From Nocardia crassostreae (GTDB lineage: Bacteria; Actinomycetota; Actinomycetes; Mycobacteriales; Mycobacteriaceae): a stretch of 64,000 nt of DNA. This document shows positions 24,662 to 34,206 of this stretch, piece by piece. Location of the stretch: the NCBI RefSeq assembly GCF_001613405.1, contig NZ_BDCH01000001.1, positions 62,001 through 126,000 of the forward strand, written 5' to 3'. The position numbers and the translations under genes were made by a program. The notes beneath the pieces were generated by a model. It had not been told where the DNA came from, did no database searches, and saw only the letters and a program-made list of their open reading frames with translations. The number at the start of each line of letters is the position of its first letter. The stretch's first letter is position 1.

Positions 24662-26218
24662 TCAGCCGCCCGGCAAGCCGAGGCGGCGGTAGCGCCGGTG
24701 GCGGGCCGCGAGCAGGTCGGCGGCCGGTTCGGCGGTCAGGGCCGCCACCTCGCGGGCAATGGCCGCGACCATGCGCAGGGCGAAGTCCACCGGTTCGTCG
24801 GCGGCGTCGGGATATTCGGGGACGATGCGGTCGACAATGCCGTCCTCCTGCAGGTCGACCGAGCGAATGCGTTGTGCCGCAGCCAGATGCGGGCCGTGCA
24901 TGGTGTCGCGGTGGACGATGACGCTGGCGCCCTCGGGCGGCAGCGGTGCGAGCCAGCCATTGGCGGCCGCGAGCACCCGGTCGGCCGGGAGCAGCGCCAG
25001 CGCGCCACCGCCACTGCCCTGGCCCAGCAGGATGGAGACCGTCGGCGTGTCCAGGGTGACGAGATCGGCCAGGCAGCGGGCGATCTCGGGAGCCAGGCCG
25101 CGCTCCTCCGCCTCCCGCGACAGGGACGCGCCCATGGTGTCGATGACCAGAACCAGGGGAATGCGCAGCTCGGCGGCCAGATGCATGGCCCGGCGGGCCT
25201 CGCGCAGGGCCGCCGGACCCATGGTCAGGTCCGTGGACTGCCCGGCGCGGTCGTGGCCGAAGATGATGCAGGGCTGACCGCGCAGGCGCGCCAAGGCGTG
25301 GACCACGGTGCGGTCGGCCTCGCCTTGTCCGGTGCCGGACAAGGGAACTCGATCGGTGGCATGGCGGAGCAGTTCCCGAATACCGGGCCGATCGGCGCGG
25401 CGGGAGATGAGCACCGACTGCCAGGCGGGCAGATCGTCGCTCTCCCGCAGGGCGGGACCGTAGAGTTCGTGGCCCGATTCGAAGATGCCGACGCCGCGAT
25501 CGAATTCGCGTGGATCCCTTTCCTTTTCCCTGTCCGGCAAGGATTGGGGAGCGTCGCACAGCACGTTCAGGGCGCGGTGGGCGATGCGGCGGAAGACCGA
25601 GATCGGGACGACACCGTCGATAACGCCACTGCGGTACAGGTTTTCGGCCGTCTGGACGCCCTCGGGGAAGTCGCGGCCATAGAGCGCCTTGTAGACGCGC
25701 GGCCCCAGAAATCCGATCAGCGCGCCCGGCTCGGCGAATGTCATGTGCCCCAGCGAACCCCAGGAGGCGAAGACGCCGCCCATGGTGGGGTTGCGGAGAT
25801 AGACGAGATAGGGATTGCCCGCGGACTTGTGCGCGGCAATGGCGCCCGCGACCTTCACCATCTGCACGAAAGCGACTGTTCCCTCTTGCATTCGGGTGCC
25901 ACCGGAGGTCGGTGAGGCGATCAGGGGCAGGCCCAGTTCGGTGGCGCGCTCCACGGCCGAGACGATGCGTTCGGCGGCCGCGACACCGATCGAGCCCGCG
26001 AGGAAGGCGAATTCACAGGCGATGACGGCGACCGGGCGCCCGCGCAGCAGACCCCGACCGGTGAGCACCGACTCATCGGTGCCCGCCGCCACCGCGGCCG
26101 CCCGCAACTCCGCCGCATAGGACGGGGAGGCGTCGACGGGTACCGGCGGTCGATCCCAGCTCTGGAAGGAACCGGGATCGAGCAATTCGCCGAGTAACTC
26201 CCGCGCCGAGATTTTCAC
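24662..26218 (-). CDS. accD3: AccD3-type acyl-CoA carboxylase carboxyltransferase (fused beta and alpha halves)
   Basis: 518 residues with two crotonase-like carboxyltransferase halves. The first half has ASPTSGGTRMQEGTVAFVQMVK and YLRNPTMGGVFASWGSLGHMTFAEPGALIGFLGPRV; the second has IDTMGASLSREAEERGLAPEIARCLADL and LLGQGSGGGALALLPADRVLAA. No zinc-ribbon Cys cluster is visible. The closest match I recall is M. tuberculosis AccD3 (Rv0904c). It would move carboxyl from biotin carrier protein to an acyl-CoA; the biotin partner is not in the window. GTG start 6 bases after TAAGCT, probably leaderless. Confidence 0.85.
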   Translation of the reverse strand: MKISARELLGELLDPGSFQSWDRPPVPVDASPSYAAELRAAAVAAGTDESVLTGRGLLRGRPVAVIACEFAFLAGSIGVAAAERIVSAVERATELGLPLIASPTSGGTRMQEGTVAFVQMVKVAGAIAAHKSAGNPYLVYLRNPTMGGVFASWGSLGHMTFAEPGALIGFLGPRVYKALYGRDFPEGVQTAENLYRSGVIDGVVPISVFRRIAHRALNVLCDAPQSLPDREKERDPREFDRGVGIFESGHELYGPALRESDDLPAWQSVLISRRADRPGIRELLRHATDRVPLSGTGQGEADRTVVHALARLRGQPCIIFGHDRAGQSTDLTMGPAALREARRAMHLAAELRIPLVLVIDTMGASLSREAEERGLAPEIARCLADLVTLDTPTVSILLGQGSGGGALALLPADRVLAAANGWLAPLPPEGASVIVHRDTMHGPHLAAAQRIRSVDLQEDGIVDRIVPEYPDAADEPVDFALRMVAAIAREVAALTAEPAADLLAARHRRYRRLGLPGG

Positions 26219-26224
26219 GGCGCG

Positions 26225-26230
26225 AGCTTA
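26225..26230 (-). promoter_or_regulatory. Putative -10 box of leaderless accD3 transcript
   Basis: TAAGCT on the minus strand ends 6 bases before the accD3 GTG at 26218. Confidence 0.4.
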
Positions 26231-26266
26231 ACGGCCCCGACGTTGCTGCGGACAACGCCGGGCCGT
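26231..26266. terminator. Hairpin after the conservon operon
   Basis: Outer arms ACGGCCC and GGGCCGT with inner CGTTG and CAACG. It lies 19 bases after the last conservon stop and just upstream of accD3. No U tract is obvious. Confidence 0.5.
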
Positions 26267-26284
26267 GTACGGAGTGCCGCCGCC

Positions 26285-26887
26285 CTAGTAGCCCTGCACG
26301 ACCTTGCGCAGCGCGTACTCGGTGACCGCGACCAGCGCCTGCTTCACCGGTTCCCGGCGCCGCGCGTCGATCGACATGATCGGCACATCCGCCGGAATGG
26401 CCAGGGCCTGCCGAATGTCCTCCACCGGATAGCGCGGCGCATCGTCGAACTCGTTGATGGCCACCAGGAAGGGTAGGTTCCGCGCCTCGAAGTAGTCCAC
26501 GGCCGCGAAACTGTCCTCCAACCGGCGGGTGTCGACCAGCACCACCGCGCCGATGGCGCCGCGGATGAGGTCGTCCCACATGAACCAGAAGCGGTACTGA
26601 CCCGGAGTACCGAACAGGTACAGCACCAGATCATCGGCCAGGCTGATACTGCCGAAGTCCATGGCCACCGTGGTGGTGGCCTTCGACGGAACACCGGTCA
26701 GGGAGTCCACGCCGACACTGGCATTGGTCACCAGAGCTTCGGTGCGCAGCGGAACGATCTCCGAGACGGCACCTACCAGGGTCGTCTTGCCCACACCGAA
26801 GCCACCGGCCACAACGATCTTGGCCGACGTGGGCTTGCTGGTGCGCGTATCGACCTGTGTCGTCGAATCAAATACGCCGGAGTCCAC
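26285..26887 (-). CDS. cvnD: Conservon GTP-binding protein (CvnD type)
   Basis: 200 residues, Ras-like small GTPase of the prokaryotic MglA-like group. P-loop GGFGVGKTTLVGAV near residue 28, switch-region GTPGQYRFWFMWDDL, and the base-specificity motif AINEFD (a variant of NKxD). It is the last gene of the four-gene conservon and overlaps the DUF742 gene by 20 bases. By family precedent, the four products form a membrane complex like a eukaryotic G-protein-coupled receptor system. Confidence 0.92.
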   Translation of the reverse strand: MDSGVFDSTTQVDTRTSKPTSAKIVVAGGFGVGKTTLVGAVSEIVPLRTEALVTNASVGVDSLTGVPSKATTTVAMDFGSISLADDLVLYLFGTPGQYRFWFMWDDLIRGAIGAVVLVDTRRLEDSFAAVDYFEARNLPFLVAINEFDDAPRYPVEDIRQALAIPADVPIMSIDARRREPVKQALVAVTEYALRKVVQGY

Positions 26888-27242
26888 TGAGAACCCTTTC
26901 GATCAGCTCGCGACGTTCATCGTCGCTGGAATCGTCTTTCAATGTCGCCGAAACCCGCACATGTCCGGCTTCGATCAGATCAGCGACCAGCACCCGGGCC
27001 ACCCCGATGGGGATACCCAGGCGCGCGGCGACCTCGGCGACAGACGGCGATTCTCTGCACAACTCCACGATTGACGTCTCGATGTTGGTGAGTTCGAACT
27101 GCCGCTCGAGGGCGACCGGATGCGATGCGACGAGCGCTTCCAACGCCAATTCCACCTTCGGCCGCGTGCGACCGGCGGTCAGGGAATACGGGCGTACGAG
27201 ACTGGGCTCGGCGCTCCCAACGCGTTCGTTGTCTATGTCCAT
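26868..27242 (-). CDS. cvnC: Conservon DUF742 protein (CvnC type)
   Basis: 124 residues. DUF742 features: [15 protein letters not shown] near residue 13, and the winged-helix-like region [33 protein letters not shown]. It may bind the GTPase and/or DNA; the role of the family is uncertain. It starts 8 bases after the (restored) end of the roadblock gene and overlaps the GTPase gene. Confidence 0.9.
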   Translation of the reverse strand: MDIDNERVGSAEPSLVRPYSLTAGRTRPKVELALEALVASHPVALERQFELTNIETSIVELCRESPSVAEVAARLGIPIGVARVLVADLIEAGHVRVSATLKDDSSDDERRELIERVLSGLRRI

Positions 27243-27249
27243 CCCGCCA

Positions 27250-27610
27250 TCAGGAACCCATCGTGACGCGAGGTGTGGCCTGAACGGTCTGGCCCACTCG
27301 CTCGACCAACAATGCCATTTCGTATCCCACCTGGCCGATGTCGCAGGACGTATTGGTCAGGACTGCAAGGTACCGACTGCAGCACGGTGCCGCCTTCGAA
27401 CAGATTGGATACGCCGACCGAGAGGCTCGCGAGCCCCGCGGTCACGGCGGACAGCTGTTCGGCGCGGTCCACCGGCAGCTGCGCGCTCGCGGCCATCAGC
27501 AGGCCGTCGGCCGACACCAGAACCGCGTGCGCAACGCCGGGAACCTCATTGGCGAAGTTCGAAACCAGCCAATCCAGCTGTCGCTTCGTACCACCTAGAT
27601 CGGGGTTCAT
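27250..27610 (-). pseudogene. cvnB: Conservon roadblock/LC7 protein (CvnB type) with an internal out-of-frame deletion
   Basis: The first ~80 residues are a normal roadblock/LC7 start ([49 protein letters not shown]). The frame then runs into unrelated residues. A second frame continues with the family C-terminus: [30 protein letters not shown], ending at 27250. Compared with the family (about 138 residues), the segment between VLQSV and LAVL (about 18-20 residues, EMxxGYLLLMSVSDGSH) is absent; the DNA missing must be 2 mod 3 bases, roughly 50-60. The junction is near 27367-27373. Its start overlaps the kinase stop. The remaining reading frame runs past into cvnC's start region at 27233. Loss of this protein should affect the conservon complex. 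Confidence 0.8.
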
Positions 27611-30600
27611 CGGTCTCCTTTATCTCCGGTTAGGTTCATAGCTTTCATTGCGCGGCCATCCCGGACGCCCTGCTGGTGACGACTCAGACTTGACCTGATG
27701 GATTCTGGGTCGCGAGAGGGTGCCTTGTCAGCGTTTCCGTTCACACCGCCAGGCACGAGGCGGTTGCCCGGGTCACGCTGCGGGAGCCCCTCCGCGGTCC
27801 GCTTCTCCGGCGTGGACTCGATGGCACGCCGCGCAGCCTGCCAGCCCTCATCGCCAGGTGATTCGAAGGAGGCGGCCACCTGGGACCGGTCCGCATTCGG
27901 ATCCGACAGCCACGCCGACATCATCTCGGCGAAAATCGGCGTGCCCATGGACGACTCGGCCTCCCCGGCCGGCTGCAGCCGGGTCTGGAAGAACGAGGCC
28001 GCCTCCTGCGGATTCGAGCGGAAGCTGTGCCGACCGCGATCCTTGGGATCACCCGCGGGCTCGCTCGGCGGCAACCCGATGCCCGGCAGCGGAGCCGGAC
28101 GCGGCGGCAGACCCGCACCGGGCTCGCGCCGCGGCAGACCGACCGACGGATCCCGCTGCGGCAAACCACCATCCCGCTGCGGCAGACCACCATCCCGCTG
28201 CGGCAGACCACCATCACGCTGCGGCAAACCATTGGCCGGACCCCGCGGCGGCAGTCCATCGCGCGACGGCAAGCCACCGCCGGACGGATCACGTGACGGG
28301 AGACCACCCGGCGCAGGCGCGCCATTGCTGCCCGGCGCACGACGCGGCAGGCCGCCACCGGCCGAATCCCGCTGCGGAATACCGGTCGCACCGGCGTCCC
28401 GCTGCGGCAGGCCGTGCTTACCGGACTCGCTCACACCGCGCTGCGGCAGACCCACATCACGCGGCGGCAGACCACTGTCCGCGCCACCGCGCTGCGGCGG
28501 CTGCGGGCCGCCGTTCAGCCCGGTTTCCGCGGCGCCGCGCTGCGGCGCACCGTTCTTGCCCGGCTCACGCTGCGGCAGACCGCCATCGGCTCCGCCGCGC
28601 TGCGGCAAACCGCCCGATGCGGACCGCTGCGGCTGGCCGAGACCCGGCTCCCGCGACGGCGCGCCATTGGCGCCGGGCCGCCGGGTCGGCAGACCACTCG
28701 GCCCGGCGGCCGAATCCCGCTGCGGCGGAACCGGACCGCGCTGGGTCGGACCCGAATCCCGCTGCGGCAATCCCTCACCCGGACCACCGGGCGCACCTGG
28801 ACGCGGCGGCACCGGGCCGCCCCCGCCCTGGCGCTTGAGCATATTAGCGGCCAGTCCGCCACGCGGCTGCGCCGGACCCTCGCCCGGTGCGCGCTGCGGC
28901 AGATTCGCGCCCGGCTGGGCGCCCGGCCCGGCCGGACCGTGCTGGCCTGGATCCCGCTGGGGTAGCCCACCCGGTCTGGATACGCCCGGGGTGGCCACGG
29001 TGTGCTTGACGGTCGGGCCGTTGACGCCCGGCTGCCGCGTCGGCAATCCGACGCTCGGCGCCGCCGCACCCGGCTGGCGCTGCGGCAAACCGGTGGCGGC
29101 ACTGGCCGCCGCCGGTGCGGAACCGGCCGGAATCGGCCCGCTCCCACCGGGATCCACGGTGACCATGACATTGCCGGTCGCGGTGCGGGTGACCGCCCGC
29201 ATCTGCATGGAGGCGCCCGCACCGGCCGCCGCGCCCGCGCCCTGCGGCGCCGGGCCCTGCGGAGCGGGCTGCTGCGCATTCGGCTGCGGCGGCACCGAGA
29301 TGGGCCCGCCGGTGCCGACAATGAGCGGCTTGGGCACGTGCACCGTCACGGTGACGCCCGGATCGCGCGCGGTATCGAAGGTCGGCCGCAGCCGCACGGT
29401 CAGGCCGTGCCGTTCCGCGAGCCGACCGACCACGAACAGACCCATGTGGCGGGCGGTGTCCGGGCCGACCTCGACGGTGCTCTCCAGACGACGGTTGATC
29501 TCGGCCATTTCCGCGGGCGGCATACCGATACCGCGGTCGGCGACCTCGATGAGCAGACCCTGATCGTGCGCCTGCGCGAAGGTGAACTTCACATCCGTCT
29601 CCGGGGGCGAAGCACGCAGCGCGTTGTCCAGGAGCTCGGCGAACAGATGCGCGAGGTCGGAGGCGGCCGGTTCGGTCAGGGAGCCGCGCGGGGTGGCGCC
29701 CAGCTTCACGCGTTCGTAGTCCTCCACCTCGGAGATGGCGGCGCGCAGCACGTCCGCGATCTCGACGGGGGCGGACTTGGACCGGCGCTGTTTGGTACCG
29801 GCCCGAATCAGCAGGTTATCGCCGTTTCGCCGCATACGCGCGGCGAGATGGTCGAGGGGGAAGAGGTTTTCGAGCAGGCGCGGGTCCTTCTCGTCGTACT
29901 CCATGGCCTCGATGAGCGAGAGCTGGTGGTCGACGAGGGACTTGGAGCGCCGCGCCAGGGTCTCGAACATGTCGTTGACCTGGGTACGCATGGCGGCCTG
30001 GTCGGCGGCCAGGCGCAGCGCCTGACCGTGGATGTCGTCGACGGCGCGGGCCAGCTGACCGATCTCCTCCTCGGTGTGCACCGGCATCGCTTCCAGCGGC
30101 ACGTCTTCGGGATCGGCGCCGTCACGCAGCGCGGAAACCTCTTGACCGAGGTCGTATTCGGCGACGCGCAGCGCGGCCAGACGCAGCCGGCGCAGCGGCA
30201 CGATCATGGCGCGCGCAATGAGAACGGCCAGGGCCAGCGCGCCGAGAATGGTGGCGACCACGATGACCGCGTGGCGGATGGCGTCGGAGCGCGAGGTGCT
30301 CGCGAGGCTGTTCACCCGGTCCACGATGTCGCGGGTGGAGTCGTTCACGATGCCCTGATAGCGATTGATGCTCTGTTCGAGCGAATCCTTCAGCTCGGAG
30401 ATCGGCAATGAACCGGAGGCGGCCTGCGGCCCGGAGGTCAGCTGCAATCGGGTGTCGACCAGCTGGTTCAGTTCGGCAATGGTCTTGTCGGCATCGTCGA
30501 AGCGATGCGCGAGCACGCTGAGCATGTGGCGTTCGGTGGCCGCGCCGACCTGGAAGTCGCGCAGACCGTCCTTGGTATTGCCGCGTAGCGCCTCGGCCAC

Positions 30601-31191
30601 GCCCGCGATCTCGCTGACCGTGACCACACGGGTGTTGAGCGAGTCGACCAGGCGCAGCTTGTACTGGTCCACGGTCTTGTCGGCGACCGTGGACACGATG
30701 CTCTCCACGGTGCGGACGCTATTGCCTCGAATGCGCTCGATGGCGGCGGTGGCATCGGCCACCGTCTTGGTCGGCGCCAGACCGCTGGCCCGGATCGACT
30801 TGGCGCCGATGATCATCTCGTCGATGGCGGAGCGCGCGCTCGGGATATCGCTCAACTTGGGAGCGGCCTTCTCGGCGAACGCGATGGCGGTGTCGAGGGC
30901 CGCCAGTTCCGGTTCGGAGGTCATCGACTGGGTCGGTGACAACATGATCGACTGACCGGAGGCCACCTGTGAGTCGGCCGCGGACAGACCGGTGATCGCC
31001 GGGATGACCCCGACGTGCTCGACTGCCGTCCTGTACCGGCTCGACTCGGCGAATTCCGCCGAGATCCTCGACGCACCGAGCGCGACCGCGACCAACAGCG
31101 GGACGGCCAGAACTGCCGTCACCTTCCATCGCAGGTCCCAGTTGCTCAGCGCCCAGCGCCGTGTGCTGCCGGACCTAGCGGCGTCACGCAT
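27607..31191 (-). CDS. cvnA: Conservon sensor histidine kinase (CvnA type) with long GLPQRD-repeat tail
   Basis: 1194 residues from the ATG at 31191. A membrane helix ([19 protein letters not shown]) precedes a ~280-residue extracellular helical sensor of the nitrate/sulfonate-binding (NIT-like) type, then a second membrane helix ([23 protein letters not shown]), a HAMP segment, and an ATP-binding domain (N box [15 protein letters not shown] box DRGIGMPP). The dimerisation motif [16 protein letters not shown] replaces the classical H-box. The last ~440 residues are a disordered Pro/Gly/Arg tail dominated by (G)LPQR(D/E) repeats. First gene of the conservon, with its stop overlapping cvnB. The start is uncertain: upstream in-frame GTG codons exist. 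Confidence 0.85.
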   Translation of the reverse strand: MRDAARSGSTRRWALSNWDLRWKVTAVLAVPLLVAVALGASRISAEFAESSRYRTAVEHVGVIPAITGLSAADSQVASGQSIMLSPTQSMTSEPELAALDTAIAFAEKAAPKLSDIPSARSAIDEMIIGAKSIRASGLAPTKTVADATAAIERIRGNSVRTVESIVSTVADKTVDQYKLRLVDSLNTRVVTVSEIAGVAEALRGNTKDGLRDFQVGAATERHMLSVLAHRFDDADKTIAELNQLVDTRLQLTSGPQAASGSLPISELKDSLEQSINRYQGIVNDSTRDIVDRVNSLASTSRSDAIRHAVIVVATILGALALAVLIARAMIVPLRRLRLAALRVAEYDLGQEVSALRDGADPEDVPLEAMPVHTEEEIGQLARAVDDIHGQALRLAADQAAMRTQVNDMFETLARRSKSLVDHQLSLIEAMEYDEKDPRLLENLFPLDHLAARMRRNGDNLLIRAGTKQRRSKSAPVEIADVLRAAISEVEDYERVKLGATPRGSLTEPAASDLAHLFAELLDNALRASPPETDVKFTFAQAHDQGLLIEVADRGIGMPPAEMAEINRRLESTVEVGPDTARHMGLFVVGRLAERHGLTVRLRPTFDTARDPGVTVTVHVPKPLIVGTGGPISVPPQPNAQQPAPQGPAPQGAGAAAGAGASMQMRAVTRTATGNVMVTVDPGGSGPIPAGSAPAAASAATGLPQRQPGAAAPSVGLPTRQPGVNGPTVKHTVATPGVSRPGGLPQRDPGQHGPAGPGAQPGANLPQRAPGEGPAQPRGGLAANMLKRQGGGGPVPPRPGAPGGPGEGLPQRDSGPTQRGPVPPQRDSAAGPSGLPTRRPGANGAPSREPGLGQPQRSASGGLPQRGGADGGLPQREPGKNGAPQRGAAETGLNGGPQPPQRGGADSGLPPRDVGLPQRGVSESGKHGLPQRDAGATGIPQRDSAGGGLPRRAPGSNGAPAPGGLPSRDPSGGGLPSRDGLPPRGPANGLPQRDGGLPQRDGGLPQRDGGLPQRDPSVGLPRREPGAGLPPRPAPLPGIGLPPSEPAGDPKDRGRHSFRSNPQEAASFFQTRLQPAGEAESSMGTPIFAEMMSAWLSDPNADRSQVAASFESPGDEGWQAARRAIESTPEKRTAEGLPQRDPGNRLVPGGVNGNADKAPSRDPESIRSSLSRHQQGVRDGRAMKAMNLTGDKGDR
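28150..28230 (-). repeat. 21-bp tandem repeats coding GGLPQRD in the kinase tail
   Basis: Three complete 21-base units (28150-28212) and a partial fourth encode four copies of a seven-residue repeat. Looser copies of the same motif extend through about 28100-28900. Confidence 0.85.
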
Positions 31192-31583
31192 CTCCCACTC
31201 ACTTTCCAAACTGGCCCAAGCCACGCGCCATCCACGAGCCTCCACGATCGCACGCTGGGCTCGACAGACAGAGCTGGCCGAGAACTGCGGCTGGCCGAGA
31301 ACTGCGGCTGGCCGAGAACTGCGGCTGGCCGAGAAATTGCGGCTGGCCGAGAAATTGCGTCCATGACGGCCGAAATATGTGACATGCGATTCTAACGGAT
31401 CAATAACTTCTTGTGTGACTTCTTGGCAACCACCGGGCTCTGACCTGCCGATTCCAGGCATTATCAAAGGTCGCGGCGTCCGCCCGGACGTCGCGTGAAG
31501 TCTGCCACAATCAGGCTGATCTATCGAGGCGGGCATCCATGCCCATCACAAGCGTGCTGGTGCGGAGCTAGGGAGTCACGGGG
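31192..31583. other. Intergenic region upstream of the conservon and CoA ligase
   Basis: 392 bases between divergent genes. It contains the 17/18-bp tandem repeats at 31276-31359, a near-perfect dyad at 31472-31495 (CGCGGCGTCC and GGACGTCGCG, one mismatch) and a palindrome GGGCATCCATGCCC at 31531-31544. Purine-rich AGGGAG at 31570-31575 serves the CoA ligase. No reliable promoter was identified. Confidence 0.6.
31276..31359. repeat. Five tandem 17/18-bp direct repeats
   Basis: Three 17-base units of GGCCGAGAACTGCGGCT are followed by one 18-base variant (GGCCGAGAAATTGCGGCT) and a truncated second copy of the variant. They lie 85-170 bases upstream of the kinase start, in its likely 5' region. 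They could be iterated binding sites or slippage products. Confidence 0.85.
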
Positions 31584-33698
31584 TTGAACGCGAAGCAGGA
31601 GTACCGACCGGCGTATCAGCTGAGCCTGGTCGATCCTTCGGAGTTCTGGCGTGACGCGGCCGATTGCATCAGCTGGGACGTGCCTCCCACCCAAATTCTG
31701 GATGCCGCGGCACGGCCGACGGCCCGCTGGTTTACCGACGCTCGCCTCAACACCTCCTACAACGCCCTCGATCGGCATGTGCGCGAGATCACAGCCCCCG
31801 ACGGCGCATCCATCGCTCAGGAGGGGGGTCGCGCGAATCAGCCCGCCCTAATATACGACTCCGCTATGACCGGCGCCAGGCGTGTGTACACATATGCCGA
31901 GTTGCTGGAGGAAGTTGCCCGATTTGCCGGATCCATGGTGCGCCTTGGTGTTCGGACCGGCGATCGCGTCGTCATCTATATGCCGATGATTCCCGAAGCG
32001 GTCATCGCCATGCTCGCCTGCGCGCGTATCGGCGCGGTGCATTCGGTGGTGTTCGGCGGCTTCGCGGCGCACGAATTGGCCGCCCGCATCGACGATGCCA
32101 AACCTGTGCTGATTATCACTGCGTCAGGGGGGCTTGAACCCGGCCGCCGGATCGAATATCCGCCGATCGTGTTGCAGGCCCTCGATATCGCCGAGACCAC
32201 CTCGCCGCGGACCGTTCTGGTCAAACAGCGCGAAGGTTTTCCGGCGCTGCGCTTCCCGGCCGAACAGGCCGCCACCGAATCCCTGCCCGCCTCCTCGGAA
32301 ACGGTGGTCGCGCGCTGGCTGGACTGGGACGACGCCACCCGCGATGCCGAACCGGCCGCACCGGTCTCACTGGCGGCGACCGATCCGCTCTACATCCTCT
32401 ACACCTCGGGAACCACCGGGAAGCCCAAGGGCGTGGTGCGCGACAACGGCGGGCACGCGGTGGCGCTGGCCTGGTCCATGCGCAATATCTATGACGTGCG
32501 GGGCGGGCAAGTCATGTTGACGACCTCCGATATCGGCTGGGTCGCCGGGCACTCCTATATCGTCTACGCCCCTCTACTGGTCGGCGCGACCACTGTTCTC
32601 TATGAGGGCAAGCCGATCGGCACCCCCGACGCGGGCACCTTCTGGCGGCTGATCGACGACTACAAGGTGCACGTGATGTTCACCGCACCAACCGCTTTGC
32701 GGGCCATCCGGCGCGCCGATCCCGAGGCCGCCGCCGCCAAGCGCCACGATCTGTCCACCCTGCGCGCCCTGTTCTGCGCGGGTGAGCGCCTGGATCCGGC
32801 CACCTACGAATGGTCGGTGGACACCCTGCTCGCCGACCGTCCGGACTGCCCGGTGGTGGACCACTGGTGGCAGACCGAGACCGGCTGGCCGATCTGCGCC
32901 AATCCGCTCGGATTGCAGCAGCTTCCGATCAAGACCGGTTCCGCCTCGGTGCCGGTGCCGGGATTCCGGCTGCGCGTCCTGGATTCCGAGGGCAACGCCG
33001 TGCCGCCACACACCGAGGGCAATATCGTCATCGGGCTGCCGCTGCCGCCGGGCACCCTCACCACGCTGTGGCGCGACGACGAGCGGTTCGAGCGCTCCTA
33101 TCTGTCCGCTTATCCCGGCCACTATCTGACCGGGGACTCCGGTTATTTCGACGAGGACGGCTATCTGTACGTCCTGGGCCGCAGCGACGATGTGATCAAT
33201 ATGGCCGGGCATCGGCTCTCCGCCGGGGGTATCGAGGCCGCCATCGCCGGACATCCGGCCGTGGCCGAGACCGCGGTCATCGGCATTCCGGACGAGCTGA
33301 AGGGCCAGCGCCCCATTGGTTATGTGGTGCTCAAGGCCGGAATCGATATCGACGCCGCGCAATTGCGCGATGAGGTGATCGCGCGGGTGCGCGAGCGGGT
33401 GGGCGCCATCGCCACCCTCTACGACGTGGTGGCCGTCTCGGCGCTGCCCAAGACCCGGTCGGGAAAGATCCTGCGCCGCACCATGCGTCAGATCGCGGCC
33501 GGGGACGCCTTCGAGGTGCCGCCCACCATCGAGGACGCGGGCATGCTGCCCACCCTGGAGAAGCAGATCCGCGATGCCGTCACAGTGATGGAGGACCGGG
33601 AACGGATTGCCGCGGCCGATGCCGCCGCGGCCGCCACCATGCCCCTGCGCCGCATCGACCCGGCCGCGGCCACCGGCGACGCCGCCGCAGCCAACTGA
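31584..33698 (+). CDS. prpE: Propionate-CoA ligase (PrpE-type AMP-forming acyl-CoA synthetase)
   Basis: 704 residues. The AMP-binding P-loop is YILYTSGTTGKPKGVVRDNGGH, in the form typical of PrpE/ACSS3 rather than acetyl-CoA synthetase. Other landmarks are HWWQTETGWP, the hinge region YLTGDSGYFDEDGYLYVLGR and the catalytic Lys628 in TRSGKIL. It activates propionate (or a similar short acid) to its CoA thioester, feeding the methylcitrate or methylmalonyl-CoA routes. A TTG start with AGGGAG 8 bases upstream is the only reasonable one. The last ~25 residues are Ala/Arg-rich and variable. Confidence 0.9.
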   Translation: MNAKQEYRPAYQLSLVDPSEFWRDAADCISWDVPPTQILDAAARPTARWFTDARLNTSYNALDRHVREITAPDGASIAQEGGRANQPALIYDSAMTGARRVYTYAELLEEVARFAGSMVRLGVRTGDRVVIYMPMIPEAVIAMLACARIGAVHSVVFGGFAAHELAARIDDAKPVLIITASGGLEPGRRIEYPPIVLQALDIAETTSPRTVLVKQREGFPALRFPAEQAATESLPASSETVVARWLDWDDATRDAEPAAPVSLAATDPLYILYTSGTTGKPKGVVRDNGGHAVALAWSMRNIYDVRGGQVMLTTSDIGWVAGHSYIVYAPLLVGATTVLYEGKPIGTPDAGTFWRLIDDYKVHVMFTAPTALRAIRRADPEAAAAKRHDLSTLRALFCAGERLDPATYEWSVDTLLADRPDCPVVDHWWQTETGWPICANPLGLQQLPIKTGSASVPVPGFRLRVLDSEGNAVPPHTEGNIVIGLPLPPGTLTTLWRDDERFERSYLSAYPGHYLTGDSGYFDEDGYLYVLGRSDDVINMAGHRLSAGGIEAAIAGHPAVAETAVIGIPDELKGQRPIGYVVLKAGIDIDAAQLRDEVIARVRERVGAIATLYDVVAVSALPKTRSGKILRRTMRQIAAGDAFEVPPTIEDAGMLPTLEKQIRDAVTVMEDRERIAAADAAAAATMPLRRIDPAAATGDAAAAN

Positions 33699-33803
33699 CG
33701 CCCACACGGTTTTCTCAGAGATCGTTCATCGGCCCCCATGCCGGTGCCATACCGTCGGGCGGGCGCGGATCACCGCGCACGCCAATCGGAAAGGTCGATG
33801 CAC

Positions 33804-34190
33804 ATGAGTTTCGTCCGTAATCGCCGGGTCGGCGCGGTCCTCGGGACCGGCGCCCTCGCCGCCATCGCCATTGCTCTGGCTCCGGCCACCGCATCGGCGG
33901 CCCCGGCGGATCTGGTCGCCCCGCTGCTGAATTCGACGTGCAGCTTCGCCCAGGTGGACGCCGCCCTGCACGACAAAGCCCCGGCGCTGGCCCAGTTCCT
34001 CGACCAGAACCCGGGCCAGAAGGCCGAACTGCAGGCCAAGTTCGACCAGCCCGTCGCCCAGCGCCAGGCCGAGTTCCAGGCCTACCTCGACGCCAACCCG
34101 GACGCCGCCGCCCAGGCCGAGGCCGACCCGCGCGCCGGTGGCATCGCCGCGGCCATCCAGCAGGTGGCCGATACGTGCCACAACTACTGA
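33804..34190 (+). CDS. Secreted haemophore-like protein (MHB/Rv0203-like)
   Basis: 128 residues. [34 protein letters not shown] is a Sec signal peptide. The mature ~95-residue helical domain begins with a Cys ([15 protein letters not shown]) and ends with another (ADTCHNY), the disulphide pair of the mycobacterial haem-binding protein family. This suggests extracellular haem capture, but the haem ligands cannot be confirmed by eye. ATG codons at 33798 and 33804 are both possible. The prrA gene starts 16 bases later. Confidence 0.72.
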   Translation: MSFVRNRRVGAVLGTGALAAIAIALAPATASAAPADLVAPLLNSTCSFAQVDAALHDKAPALAQFLDQNPGQKAELQAKFDQPVAQRQAEFQAYLDANPDAAAQAEADPRAGGIAAAIQQVADTCHNY

Positions 34191-34206
34191 GGTAGAGCCT
34201 GCGACA

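Noticed and set aside
24614..25915. Long plus-strand open frame opposite accD3
   Set aside because: Shadow frame of the carboxyltransferase; low-complexity composition and no family features.
31276..31359. 17/18-bp repeats as a CRISPR array
   Set aside because: Units abut directly with no spacers, and no cas genes occur in the window.
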